Shown: positions 1 through 6,898 of the stretch, piece after piece | Layout: every line of letters begins with the position of its first letter | Numbering within the stretch: position 1 is the stretch's first letter | NCBI GenBank assembly: GCA_964648365.1 | Contig: CAZYLK010000183.1 | Location: 1-12,289 of the forward strand | Direction of reading: 5' to 3' | DNA length: 12,289 bases | From: SURF-32 sp964648365 | Lineage (GTDB): Bacteria; Planctomycetota; Phycisphaerae; UBA1845 | Notes under the pieces: model-generated | What the model saw: only the letters and a program-made list of their open reading frames with translations | Database searches by the model: none | What the model was told of the DNA's origin: nothing | Made by a program: the position numbers and the translations under genes

Positions 1-2
1 GC

Positions 3-386
3 GACTTCGGACGGATCGAGGGACGCTTCGTCCTGGCGACGACGGCGAACACGGCCACCTACGGCGGTTCGATGCCCATCGCGCCGTCGGCCAGTCCCAC
101 CGACGGCCTGCTCGACCTGTGCCTGATCGAGAACGCACCGCGGCATCGGCTGGTCCCGCTGCTGGCCCGGGCCGTCCGCGGGCGGCACGTCGGTCGCCGC
201 GGCGTCCGCTTCCTGCGCACGCGGCGCTTTCGCATCGAGAGCGCCGACTCGCGCGAATTGTGGGCGGATGGCGAGTGGATCGCGGATACGCCCGCGGACA
301 TCGAGATCGTGCCGGGCGCGGTCGAGGTGATGACGCCGCCGGGATCACCGGCTACACCCGGCGTTGTCGCGGCGCCGAGTCAGTAA
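3..386 (+). CDS. Diacylglycerol kinase-like lipid kinase, C-terminal part
   Basis: The frame is open from the first base of the window to a TAA at 384-386, giving 127 residues of a protein whose N-terminus lies upstream. The segment has the C-terminal layout of the YegS/BmrU/DgkB lipid kinase family: a beta-rich 'TANTATYGGSMPIAP' stretch, a 'TDGLLDLCLIENA' strand pair, a basic helix-turn region (residues 45-75 of the fragment) and the late 'LWADGEWI' motif, which matches the family's conserved DGE element near the C-terminus. Such enzymes phosphorylate diacylglycerol or related lipids with ATP at the inner membrane face. The catalytic GGDGT loop would be upstream and cannot be checked. The last 20 residues are Pro/Ala-rich and probably unstructured. 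It converges on the next gene with only 36 bp between stop codons. Family assignment is fairly sure; substrate is unknown. Confidence 0.75.
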   Translation, partial: DFGRIEGRFVLATTANTATYGGSMPIAPSASPTDGLLDLCLIENAPRHRLVPLLARAVRGRHVGRRGVRFLRTRRFRIESADSRELWADGEWIADTPADIEIVPGAVEVMTPPGSPATPGVVAAPSQ

Positions 387-393
387 ACCTCAG

Positions 394-405
394 GCCCGTG
401 CGGGC
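394..405. terminator. Short GC hairpin between convergent genes
   Basis: In the 36 bp between two convergent stop codons lies a GCCC-GTGC-GGGC hairpin (4 bp stem, 4 nt loop). It is placed where a bidirectional terminator would be expected, but there is no T-run on either side and a stem this short is common in GC-rich DNA, so this is weak. Confidence 0.2.
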
Positions 406-422
406 AAGCACCGGCGCACCAT

Positions 423-1472
423 TCAACGCCACAAACGCTGGAGCGTCTCTGCCTGTACCTGCGTCGGCGCAGACCAGACCAGGAAGAAGGCGGCCTCGCG
501 CAGAAGACGCTGCGCGTTGTGCGAGACCGCGTATCCGCTTCCTTTGGCCAGCGTCATCAGCGTCGCGGCAAGCCTTTGTACAAGGACGTTGACCTCCGCC
601 CGCAGCATCATCGCCGGCACTTCCGCGTCGCCTCGTTCCAGACCCGCGGCCGCGGTCATCAGGCGCGATCGCGTGACATCGAACTGTCGGCGGGCAAGCT
701 CGACGTACGCGGCGAGTTCCTCCGGCTGCCGATCGGCGAGTGCGTCGAGACCGTCTAGCAGCGCATCCGCCATGCCGATGCCGACGATCGACACCGTCAG
801 CGACTTGATCGGTGAGCGGCGTGCCAGTGCCTCGCTCGACGGCGGGCGCATGAGGTGCTCAGGCGGGACCGCAACGCCGTCACATCGCACCAGCGAAGTT
901 CGGCTATCGGTCAGGGCGCAGAACTCCATCGGCGGCTCGATCGTTACGCCCGGCGCGTGGGTGGGTAGGTAGGCGAGGATCTGCATCCCGTCGGCGAGCA
1001 CGGCGCCGGTGACGATGCAGTCGGCGTGCGGCGCACTGGTGACCCAGGGCATCACGCCGTCGAGGCGGTAGCCGTCGCCGCTTGCAACCGGGGTCGCAGC
1101 CAGTGCGGGCCTGCCGCCACCTTGCCGCGAGGTGGTAAGCTGGCTGATGCCGACCGTCGCCAGCGTTCGACCGGCGGCCACGTCCGTCAACACGCGCTGG
1201 GCCAGTTCGCGATTCCTGCAGCCCGCCAGCAGTTCGCACGCGCCGTCGTGCTGCGTCAGAATCAGCGCCGCGGACATATACCCGGACGCAACCGCTTCAT
1301 AAATCGCCGCCCGCCCGGCCGCATCGAGCCGATCGCCGCCAAACTCGCGCGGCACCGCCGCCCGAAAGCAGCCGGCCTCGCGCATCAGCGCGATCATCTC
1401 CGCCGGCCACGCGCGACCGTCAGCCTCCCCGGCCAGCGTACGCAGTTGGCTCGTAAGCGACGTTAAGTTCAT
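423..1472 (-). CDS. Acyl-CoA dehydrogenase-like flavoprotein
   Basis: A 349-residue protein with the three-part acyl-CoA dehydrogenase fold: an N-terminal helical part (about 1-95, including 'LMREAGCFRAAVPREFGG' and 'ILTQHDGACELL'), a central beta domain (about 100-200, including 'VGISQLTTSRQGGG', 'YRLDGVMPWVTSA' and 'GVTIEPPMEFCALTDS') and a C-terminal helical bundle (about 205-349). In this superfamily FAD is held between the beta domain and the C-terminal bundle, and the enzyme usually oxidises acyl-CoA thioesters; related members are flavin monooxygenases or dehydratases. It is somewhat shorter than the usual 380 or so residues and I cannot point to the usual catalytic glutamate, so the reaction is open. 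The start at 1472 is preceded by GGATCGAA, a weak ribosome binding site. It lies 181 bp downstream of the DsbD-like gene on the same strand, with a hairpin between, so separate transcription is likely. Confidence 0.75.
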   Translation of the reverse strand: MNLTSLTSQLRTLAGEADGRAWPAEMIALMREAGCFRAAVPREFGGDRLDAAGRAAIYEAVASGYMSAALILTQHDGACELLAGCRNRELAQRVLTDVAAGRTLATVGISQLTTSRQGGGRPALAATPVASGDGYRLDGVMPWVTSAPHADCIVTGAVLADGMQILAYLPTHAPGVTIEPPMEFCALTDSRTSLVRCDGVAVPPEHLMRPPSSEALARRSPIKSLTVSIVGIGMADALLDGLDALADRQPEELAAYVELARRQFDVTRSRLMTAAAGLERGDAEVPAMMLRAEVNVLVQRLAATLMTLAKGSGYAVSHNAQRLLREAAFFLVWSAPTQVQAETLQRLWR

Positions 1473-1522
1473 TTCGATCCGTCGGGATTATTCAATCCAA
1501 GAACGCGGCGATCCGCACGACG

Positions 1523-1580
1523 GGCGCCGTGCGGTTCCATTGGCGCCGTGCGGTGCAACTTGGTGCCGCCGCCGCCTCTT
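1523..1580. repeat. Degenerate tandem repeat, about 19-20 bp unit
   Basis: The sequence GGCGCCGTGCGGT occurs at 1523-1535 and again at 1542-1554, a spacing of 19 bp, and a decayed third unit starting TTGGTGCCG follows at about 1560. The copies sit in the 181 bp gap between the acyl-CoA dehydrogenase-like gene and the DsbD-like gene. No protein-coding frame with recognisable content uses this stretch. Function unknown. Confidence 0.45.
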
Positions 1581-1585
1581 GGTGC

Positions 1586-1604
1586 CACTGCTCTGTGAGC
1601 AGTG
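1586..1604 (-). terminator. Perfect 8-bp hairpin downstream of the DsbD-like gene
   Basis: CACTGCTC (1586-1593), a 3-nt TGT loop, and GAGCAGTG (1597-1604) form a perfect 8-bp stem. It lies about 50 bp past the TAG of the DsbD-like gene in the direction of that gene's transcription and ahead of the next minus-strand gene. There is no U-tract after the stem, so it could be an L-shaped terminator, an mRNA 3'-end stabiliser, or chance. The stem is seen directly; its role is inferred. Confidence 0.45.
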
Positions 1605-1653
1605 CATCGCATATAGCGCCAACCCTCACGCGCTGTGTGCCACCCGCGCAGCG

Positions 1654-4137
1654 CTACGAGCACGCATCGCCATGCGACGGCCCGGCCGCGTCCAGCGCGG
1701 TTGACACCGTATTCTGTGTCAGCAGGACGGGAAGAACCTGAATACTCTCCGGAGCACACGCCGGGACGATAATGTTCAGCGGAACCGTCGAGCGCTGGAA
1801 TCGCCGCAGGTCTTCCTCGATGTCGGGGTCGGGGTTCGTGAAGTCCGCCTTGATGGGAATCACGCCAAGGTCCGCCATGCGGCGGCGGATGGCGTCCGTC
1901 TCAAGCACGGCCTTCTTGTTGGTCTGGCAGGACCAGCACCAGGCAGCGGTATAGTCCACGTACACCGTGTAGCCGCGGCGCGCGAGTTCCTCCGCCTTGC
2001 CGGGTTGATACGCCTGCCACGGGATGCCGTTCTCCCAGTTCAGGTGATCCACGTCCGCCAGAGCGGGCGACATCATCGCTTTTCGCGCGGCGATGGCCGC
2101 GGCCGGATTGAACATGTATCGATAACAGAAAGTCCAGCCGCCGATGGCGATGACAATGGCCGCCGCCCACGTCGCGTACTGCGACGATGCGTGCCAGTTG
2201 ATGTCGACCTTGCCAACCAGCCAGCACGAAACCCCCAGAAACGCCAGGAAGCCGACGGTCCACACCACACCGTCTTCATACCACTGCTTCGACAGCACCC
2301 ACAGCAGCCACACGGCCGTCCCGATCAGGAGGAACCCCATCGCCTGCTTGAACGTGATCATCCAGTTGCCCGGGCGCGGCAGATAGCGCATCCAGCCCGG
2401 CGCCGCAGAGAGCACCAGATACGGCGCGGCCATGCCCAGCCCGGCCGCGCTGAACACGATGAACGCATTTACCGGCGGCTGCGTGGCCGCCCAGGCCAGC
2501 GCGGGCGCCAGCAACGGCGCGGTACACGCCGTTCCGAGCACCGTCGCCAGAAGCCCCTTCAGGAACGCGCCGGTGTAACCCTCGCGCTCCGCGGCGCCGG
2601 CGAGCGTCGTCGACGCCCGCCCCGGCAGGTTGATCTCGAACACACCGAACAGGCTCAGCCCGAACACGAACATCACCGCCGTCAGACCGACGACGACCCA
2701 CGGGTTCTGCAACGGTTGATCAAGACCGACCAGGGTGATGGCCGCGAAGCCCCAGAACCACACGATGATCCCGGCGCAGAACGCCAGTCCCAGCCGCAGC
2801 ACCCGGCCCCGATCCTCGCCCGCCTGCTGCACGAAACTGAGCACCTTGATCGAGATCACCGGCAGCACGCAGGGCATCACGTTTAGAATCAAACCGCCGA
2901 GAAACCCCAACAGAATGAAGATCGCGATGCCTCGCGTTTCGGCGCCCGCAACATTGCCAGGCGGAGGCGCCGGCGGGGCAAGTGATCTGGCCGCAGTCGA
3001 ACTTTCGGCGCCTCCTGCCGGCCCGGGTTCAGAAGACGGTGGCGTGGTCGCGGACTCCACCGGAACCGCGGCCGTCTGCGTTTCGGCGTCCTCGTCATTC
3101 TCCACGGGCGCGGCGTTTTCGTCGCCCCGCGCCGCCTGCCCGGACGCTGCCCCCGCGTCCGCCGACTTCACCGGCACCATCGACTCGAATGCCACCGACT
3201 CGGGCGGATAGCACTGGCCGCCGTCGGTGCAGGCCTGCATCCGGAACACGCCCGCGAGCCGCAGAGACGACGGCAGGTCAGCCGACTCGACGGTCGAGGG
3301 AATGCGGATCGTGATCGCACCCTCGAACTCGCTGACCTTGCCGAGGAACTTTGCGTCGCGGATGTGCGGCTCGGGATACTGCGGTTCACCGAACTGAATG
3401 CCGTCGGTCCGTTCCAGGAACGTATCCGCGGCGATGTAGAACTCTTCCGTCGGCTTGTTGCTCTGGATGTGCAGGCCGCGCGGCACCGTGACGTTGAGCA
3501 GCAGATCGAAGGTATCGCCCTTCTCCGGCGCGAAACCCTCCACGGCGGGCGCGATTTTCACGCCGCGCTGCGACCGGGCCAGCGGCATCGCCCGCTCCGC
3601 CCGCTTAAAGACGTCCACGTTCGCCGGCTTCGGCGCAGCACCCGCCGCCACAACCGGCAACTCCAGCTTCAGCGTCTTGTCCTCAAGGAAGCACGCATCC
3701 TTACACACCAGCCAGTCCACGCGTGCCGTGATCGTCACCGGGTCCGCCGCGATCGACTCCGGCGGCGTGATCGTGGCCAGCAGGATCGGCGAACCTTCGA
3801 GGATGAACGTGGTGATGTTGCCCGGCGCGACGTGCCGCTGAGGCGGCGGGAAGCGCAGCGGCCCGGCGGAGAAACCCGCAGGCATGTCCCAGTTCACGAA
3901 CGGCTGACGCCCGCTCTGACCGGGGTTGATCCAGTAGAGGTGATACTCCTCGTCGAGTTCAAACGCGATCGCGACGTCAAACGGCTTGCCGGGTGCGATC
4001 GACTCGACGTTGGCCAGCAGCGTCGGCCGCGCGAACGGCCCCTTGGGCGGCGGAGGCACCTGGCCCATCGCGGCGACGCCTGCGCCGAGGCAGAGGGTCG
4101 CGGCAGCAAACAGAATACTCAATCCCTTCACGGACAT
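1654..4137 (-). CDS. dsbD: DsbD/ScsB-type transmembrane thiol:disulfide reductase
   Basis: An 827-residue membrane protein that should carry electrons from cytoplasmic thioredoxin to periplasmic partners. A signal peptide (about 1-26, 'LSILFAAATLCLGAGVAAMG') is followed by two periplasmic sensor modules: the first ends in a ScsB-like C145-x3-C149 pair ('WLVCKDACFLED'), the second carries the classical nDsbD pair C303 and C309 ('MQACTDGGQCYPP'). A Pro/Ala/Glu-rich linker (about 330-395) leads to the eight-helix-type membrane domain (about 403-690) with its redox cysteines C423 ('MPCVLPV') and C538 ('GTACTAPLL'), then a periplasmic thioredoxin domain (about 705-827) with C734-W-S-C737 and the late 'STVPLNII' cis-proline region. 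All six DsbD cysteines are present plus an extra pair. I chose the ATG at 4137 rather than the ATG 12 codons upstream (4173) because GGAGAG lies 5 nt before it and the signal peptide begins there. Likely clients include copper chaperones such as the SCO protein further right; that link is inference. Confidence 0.88.
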   Translation of the reverse strand: MSVKGLSILFAAATLCLGAGVAAMGQVPPPPKGPFARPTLLANVESIAPGKPFDVAIAFELDEEYHLYWINPGQSGRQPFVNWDMPAGFSAGPLRFPPPQRHVAPGNITTFILEGSPILLATITPPESIAADPVTITARVDWLVCKDACFLEDKTLKLELPVVAAGAAPKPANVDVFKRAERAMPLARSQRGVKIAPAVEGFAPEKGDTFDLLLNVTVPRGLHIQSNKPTEEFYIAADTFLERTDGIQFGEPQYPEPHIRDAKFLGKVSEFEGAITIRIPSTVESADLPSSLRLAGVFRMQACTDGGQCYPPESVAFESMVPVKSADAGAASGQAARGDENAAPVENDEDAETQTAAVPVESATTPPSSEPGPAGGAESSTAARSLAPPAPPPGNVAGAETRGIAIFILLGFLGGLILNVMPCVLPVISIKVLSFVQQAGEDRGRVLRLGLAFCAGIIVWFWGFAAITLVGLDQPLQNPWVVVGLTAVMFVFGLSLFGVFEINLPGRASTTLAGAAEREGYTGAFLKGLLATVLGTACTAPLLAPALAWAATQPPVNAFIVFSAAGLGMAAPYLVLSAAPGWMRYLPRPGNWMITFKQAMGFLLIGTAVWLLWVLSKQWYEDGVVWTVGFLAFLGVSCWLVGKVDINWHASSQYATWAAAIVIAIGGWTFCYRYMFNPAAAIAARKAMMSPALADVDHLNWENGIPWQAYQPGKAEELARRGYTVYVDYTAAWCWSCQTNKKAVLETDAIRRRMADLGVIPIKADFTNPDPDIEEDLRRFQRSTVPLNIIVPACAPESIQVLPVLLTQNTVSTALDAAGPSHGDACS

Positions 4138-4539
4138 GCTCTCTCCAACCGAAGCTGACGCAGGAAACGTCACCGCAAGTGCGGCCGGCGTTGCGGTACG
4201 CAGGAGGCCAACCGCCCGCCCATTGTAGGGCCGTTCCCGCCGTTTCCCACCCGGCGCCCCGGGTCTGGACCGAGCAACGATCGCGGCGGGCCGGCGATTG
4301 CAGGGCGGGCCGCCGGCCTGGGGACGGTCGCGCGGGCAAGCGGGACGCTGCCGCCCGATGTTATCGGCGATCCTCGCGGTCGCGGAAGACGTGTACCAGA
4401 CGGCCGCGACGCCGCGTCCGCCGCCTCTTTCTCCATCCCGCCGGCGGATCAGCGGCGGCCGGGCCTTCGCTCCCCGAGCGCATCACGGTGCCATCGGAAC
4501 ATTGACGACTGGCCGATTGCGACCTACGACTCGGCGGCG
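4138..4539. other. Divergent intergenic region between the DsbD-like and ABC permease genes
   Basis: A 402-bp GC-rich gap between divergently transcribed genes. Reading frames here have arginine/proline-rich shadow composition and no recognisable domain, so I call it non-coding. It contains the ribosome binding site of the DsbD-like gene, a possible minus-strand -10 hexamer (TACAAT, plus-strand 4222-4227, with no good -35 box) and a candidate plus-strand promoter at 4502-4530. An ATPase partner for the permease, which often precedes such genes, is not here. Confidence 0.6.
4502..4530 (+). promoter_or_regulatory. Candidate sigma-70-like promoter of the ABC permease gene
   Basis: TTGACG (4502-4507) and TACGAC (4525-4530) are separated by 17 bp. 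The -35 box matches 5 of 6 consensus positions, the -10 box only 3 of 6. Transcription would begin within a few bases of the ATG at 4540, giving a leaderless or nearly leaderless message, which would fit the absence of any purine-rich ribosome binding site. Could be chance. Confidence 0.3.
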
Positions 4540-5388
4540 ATGCACGCTGTCAGAACATCTCAACCGGCTCGTCGCGCCGACCCCACGGCCTTCGATTACG
4601 GCACGCCACCATCGCGCCACGTCCTCCCCGCCGCCTCCCTCGCGAAGCGCGAAATCGTCCGGTTCCTGCGCCAGCGCAGCCGTGTGGTCGGCGGGCTGGC
4701 GACGCCGATTCTGTTCTGGGTGCTGCTGGGCAGCGGGGTGGGGCGGTCGTTCGTGGCCGCCGGGGCGGATTCCGGCGTGGACTACATGCACTACTACTTC
4801 AGCGGCTCGGTCATCCTGGTCGTGCTGTTTACCGCCATTTTCGCGACGATTTCGATCATCGAGGATCGGCACGCGGGATTCCTGCAATCCGTGATCGTCT
4901 CGCCCGCCAGCCGGCTGAGCATCGCGGCCGGGAAGATCGGCGGGGCAGCGGCGCTGGGGTTCGCTCATGCGATGCTGTTCGTGCTGGCCGCGCCGCTGGC
5001 GGGAATCGCCCTGACCGCCGGCAAGCTCGCGGCCGCGGCCGGGGTGCTGGCGATCGCGTCGGTGGGGATGGCGGGCATGGGCGTGCTGGTGGCCTGGGCG
5101 ATGGACTCGTCGCAGGGATTCCACTCGATCATGAACGTCGTGATGATCCCGATGTGGATGCTCTCCGGGGCGCTGTTTCCGGCGTCCGGGTCAGCCGGGT
5201 GGCTGAAAGCGCTCATGGCCGTCAACCCGCTGACCTACGCCGTGGCGGCGCTGCGCGGCGTGCTGGACGCGGGCGCGGCCGCCAGCGACCCGGGTATCCC
5301 AAGTCTGGGAGTTTCGATCGGCGTGTCGATTCTGTTCGCGGTGGTCATGACCGCCTTGGCAACCCGCAGCGTGGCGACGAGATCGTGA
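4540..5388 (+). CDS. ABC-2 type transporter permease
   Basis: A 282-residue polytopic inner-membrane protein of the ABC-2 permease family (DrrB/NodJ/YadH-like). A hydrophilic N-terminus of about 30 residues leads to an amphipathic 'SLAKREIVRFLRQRSR' segment, then about six membrane helices (about 50-68, 88-108, 135-157, 165-186, 198-214, 258-275). Family hallmarks are 'IEDRHAGFLQSVIVSPASR' (about 107-125) and the closing 'MAVNPLTYAVAALRGVLDAG' (about 226-245). These permeases pair with a separate ATP-binding subunit to export lipids, drugs or polysaccharide, but no ATPase gene lies within this window, so its partner is either elsewhere or lost. It is the last gene of the left module; the island begins directly after its TGA. 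I recall related permeases next to SCO/DUF420/cox genes in planctomycetes, which would make it part of the oxidase module now interrupted. That is inference. Confidence 0.82.
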   Translation: MHAVRTSQPARRADPTAFDYGTPPSRHVLPAASLAKREIVRFLRQRSRVVGGLATPILFWVLLGSGVGRSFVAAGADSGVDYMHYYFSGSVILVVLFTAIFATISIIEDRHAGFLQSVIVSPASRLSIAAGKIGGAAALGFAHAMLFVLAAPLAGIALTAGKLAAAAGVLAIASVGMAGMGVLVAWAMDSSQGFHSIMNVVMIPMWMLSGALFPASGSAGWLKALMAVNPLTYAVAALRGVLDAGAAASDPGIPSLGVSIGVSILFAVVMTALATRSVATRS

Positions 5389-5464
5389 TTCGGAAACTGC
5401 GGGGTCGGCTAGAAACCATACAGCTCCTCCGTTCCTTCGAGGTGGGCGCCAACGGCGAGGTTAC

Positions 5465-5596
5465 TGGTGTGATGTGCGACCAGGCCTCCCGCGCCTTCGG
5501 CGTGGCGGCCGCAAGCGCCCTCCGTAAATCGGCCGGCACCTACGGCTCCGGTTCCTGGGCCACCGGCGCGATTTCCAGCGTGACGACGTCGCTGAA
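5465..5596 (-). pseudogene. YdeI/OmpD-associated (OmdA-like) protein remnant
   Basis: One minus-strand frame reads 'FSDVVTLEIAPVAQEPEP', then an in-frame TAG, then 'VPADLRRALAAATPKAREAWSHITP'. The part after the stop resembles the conserved 'vPaDLrkALaa.PkAra.Ws.iTP' core of the YdeI/OmpD-associated (bacteriocin-protection, OmdA) family, and the part before it resembles the strand that precedes that core in DUF1905/OmdA proteins. The expected following 'ARRDWI..WI..AK..ETR' helix is missing and unrelated frame content follows. No start codon with a plausible N-terminus is seen; the upstream sequence runs into the Vsr remnant. So this is a truncated, nonsense-mutated fragment. Family assignment is from memory of the motif and is moderate. 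Confidence 0.45.
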
Positions 5597-5604
5597 GAGT
5601 CTTG

Positions 5605-5790
5605 CGGACCACCGTGCCAGAAACAGCCATCAAGGAAGACACAAACCTTCGCGCCGGAGAACACCACGTCGGATTAGGCACACTTTCTTGAAGGCGAGCG
5701 GTCGCACATCCTTACGGAAGCGCAGCCCCGCGCGGTGCAACGCACTGCCGGACTTGCGGCTAGATATCCCGCGATCAGTCCGCTTGCATG
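5605..5790 (-). pseudogene. vsr: Vsr (very short patch repair) endonuclease remnant, frameshifted
   Basis: Two adjacent minus-strand frames carry consecutive pieces of a Vsr-like protein. Frame A (about 5746 down to 5678) reads 'SALHRAGLRFRKDVRPL', matching the helix and following strand near the Vsr N-terminus. Frame B (5670 down to about 5605) reads 'DVVFSGAKVCVFLDGCFWHG', matching the catalytic-core strand and the hallmark 'DGCFWHG' motif. A frameshift and a TAA separate them, and the domain stops right after the motif, so about half of the roughly 135-residue protein is gone. Vsr nicks at T:G mismatches created by deamination of 5-methylcytosine and its genes are commonly found beside C5-methyltransferase genes, as here. 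It is almost certainly not functional. Confidence 0.7.
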
Positions 5791-5842
5791 ACACGGCGAG
5801 CTGTTGTTGATGAGGCCGATGGCGCTCGTGAGCGTGTTGACC

Positions 5843-6898
5843 TCATGGCGCTCCAATCTCGTCGTCGGCATCCTCGGGCATCGTCTCGGCCTCATCCTCG
5901 ACCGGCCCGGGATCGCGTGGGATTTTCAACGTCTCACCGGCCACGCCAATGTCGATGGCGCGCTCACTCCATTTCGCGGTCAACTCAGGCAAGTCGGCCG
6001 TCGCGTGCTTTAGCAAATCTTGGATCGGCGTTCTGACATACTTCTCCAGGAACGTGGACATCGTTTCGCCCGCCATTTCCTCCAAGTGTGCCCAAGCCGC
6101 ATCGCCCACGAACACGTCTCCCTTCTCATCGCGGAATGCCCGAATCAAGGCGTCAAGCTTCGGATTGGGAGTGCTGTCCATGCAGACCAACACCGGGGTG
6201 AAGCCGCTCTCCCGACAATCAACTGGGAAGTCCAGTTCCTCTTGCCATCGGCCTTGGCCCGATGCCGCGATTGTCACACGAATTTTGAATTCGTATGCCC
6301 GCTTCTCCAAAATGCAGTCTACTTGGCGGCCCTTGTCAGGATCGCTGTGCCGTTTGACAGGGCTCTTCTTCGATGGCGCGGGCGTACCACCAATCGCGTA
6401 GGCGATAATCGGCTCAAACAAATAGCCAGTCTCTTGTCCCGCGCGATTATCAATGTCGAAGAACCACTTGCGCCAGAAGAGCCAAGCGCTCAGAGCGCGC
6501 CCGCCGAGTTGCCCGTATTGAAGGAGTCCGCGCGGACCAACCTGCTCCAGGGTTGGAATCGGTTGCGTGCTAAGAATCCGCCCGTACTTGAGGCGCGCCT
6601 TGTGCAAGGCAGCGAGGCACGCGAAATACACGTCCGTGTCGGCGTTGTTGGTCACGAGCCGTTCATAGATCGCGTGACAATCGATACCCGACAGAACAAG
6701 GGTTCCCAGCGGCCGCTTCGAAAAGAAATCTGGAAGGTCGCGCGGAACTTCGGGAAGCAACTTCTGCAACCCGAGGTCGATCACGATACGCCCGACGAGA
6801 TACGCGCACACTTCGTCCGACAGACTGACCGCTTGGCCTCCAGCGCCGAGCGAGCGAGCCTTCGCCCAAATACTTGCCTGCGCCTTGCTCAGTGCCAT
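5843..6898 (-). CDS. Type II restriction endonuclease, PD-(D/E)XK, probably ApaLI-like
   Basis: A 351-residue soluble protein, second gene of a restriction-modification pair. The catalytic site of the PD-(D/E)XK nuclease fold is visible as D194 ('KGRQVDCILEKR') followed by E203-F-K205 ('AYEFKIRVT'), which would bind Mg2+ and cleave both DNA strands. Other conserved-looking blocks are 'PLGTLVLSGIDCHAIYERL' (63-81), 'FWRKWFFDIDNRAGQETGYL' (141-160), 'AASGQGRWQEELDFPVDC' (211-228) and 'FLEKYVRTPIQ' (283-293). From memory these blocks fit the ApaLI-like family, whose type member cuts GTGCAC and is paired with a C5-methyltransferase; this specificity is inferred. The ATG at 6898 overlaps the methyltransferase's 3' end by 10 nt and lacks its own clear ribosome binding site, so translation is probably coupled. 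The last 30 residues are acidic. G+C is visibly lower than in the flanks. The gene appears intact. Confidence 0.8.
   Translation of the reverse strand: MALSKAQASIWAKARSLGAGGQAVSLSDEVCAYLVGRIVIDLGLQKLLPEVPRDLPDFFSKRPLGTLVLSGIDCHAIYERLVTNNADTDVYFACLAALHKARLKYGRILSTQPIPTLEQVGPRGLLQYGQLGGRALSAWLFWRKWFFDIDNRAGQETGYLFEPIIAYAIGGTPAPSKKSPVKRHSDPDKGRQVDCILEKRAYEFKIRVTIAASGQGRWQEELDFPVDCRESGFTPVLVCMDSTPNPKLDALIRAFRDEKGDVFVGDAAWAHLEEMAGETMSTFLEKYVRTPIQDLLKHATADLPELTAKWSERAIDIGVAGETLKIPRDPGPVEDEAETMPEDADDEIGAP

Noticed and set aside
364..972. Plus-strand open frame (202 codons) opposite the acyl-CoA dehydrogenase-like gene
   Set aside because: Ser/Arg-rich shadow composition; the minus-strand frame has the superfamily motifs.
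3364..4158. Long plus-strand open frame (264 codons) opposite the DsbD-like gene, and similarly 2005-2886
   Set aside because: Arg/His/Asp-rich composition without domains, fully antisense to a protein with clear family motifs; a GC-rich codon-bias shadow.
4170..4436. Minus-strand 88-codon frame upstream of the DsbD-like gene
   Set aside because: Pro/Arg/Gly-rich with no motif; it overlaps the region needed for the DsbD-like gene's leader and promoter.
6279..6296. Palindrome ACGAATT-TTG-AATTCGT
   Set aside because: It lies inside the endonuclease coding sequence, with no sign of regulatory placement.
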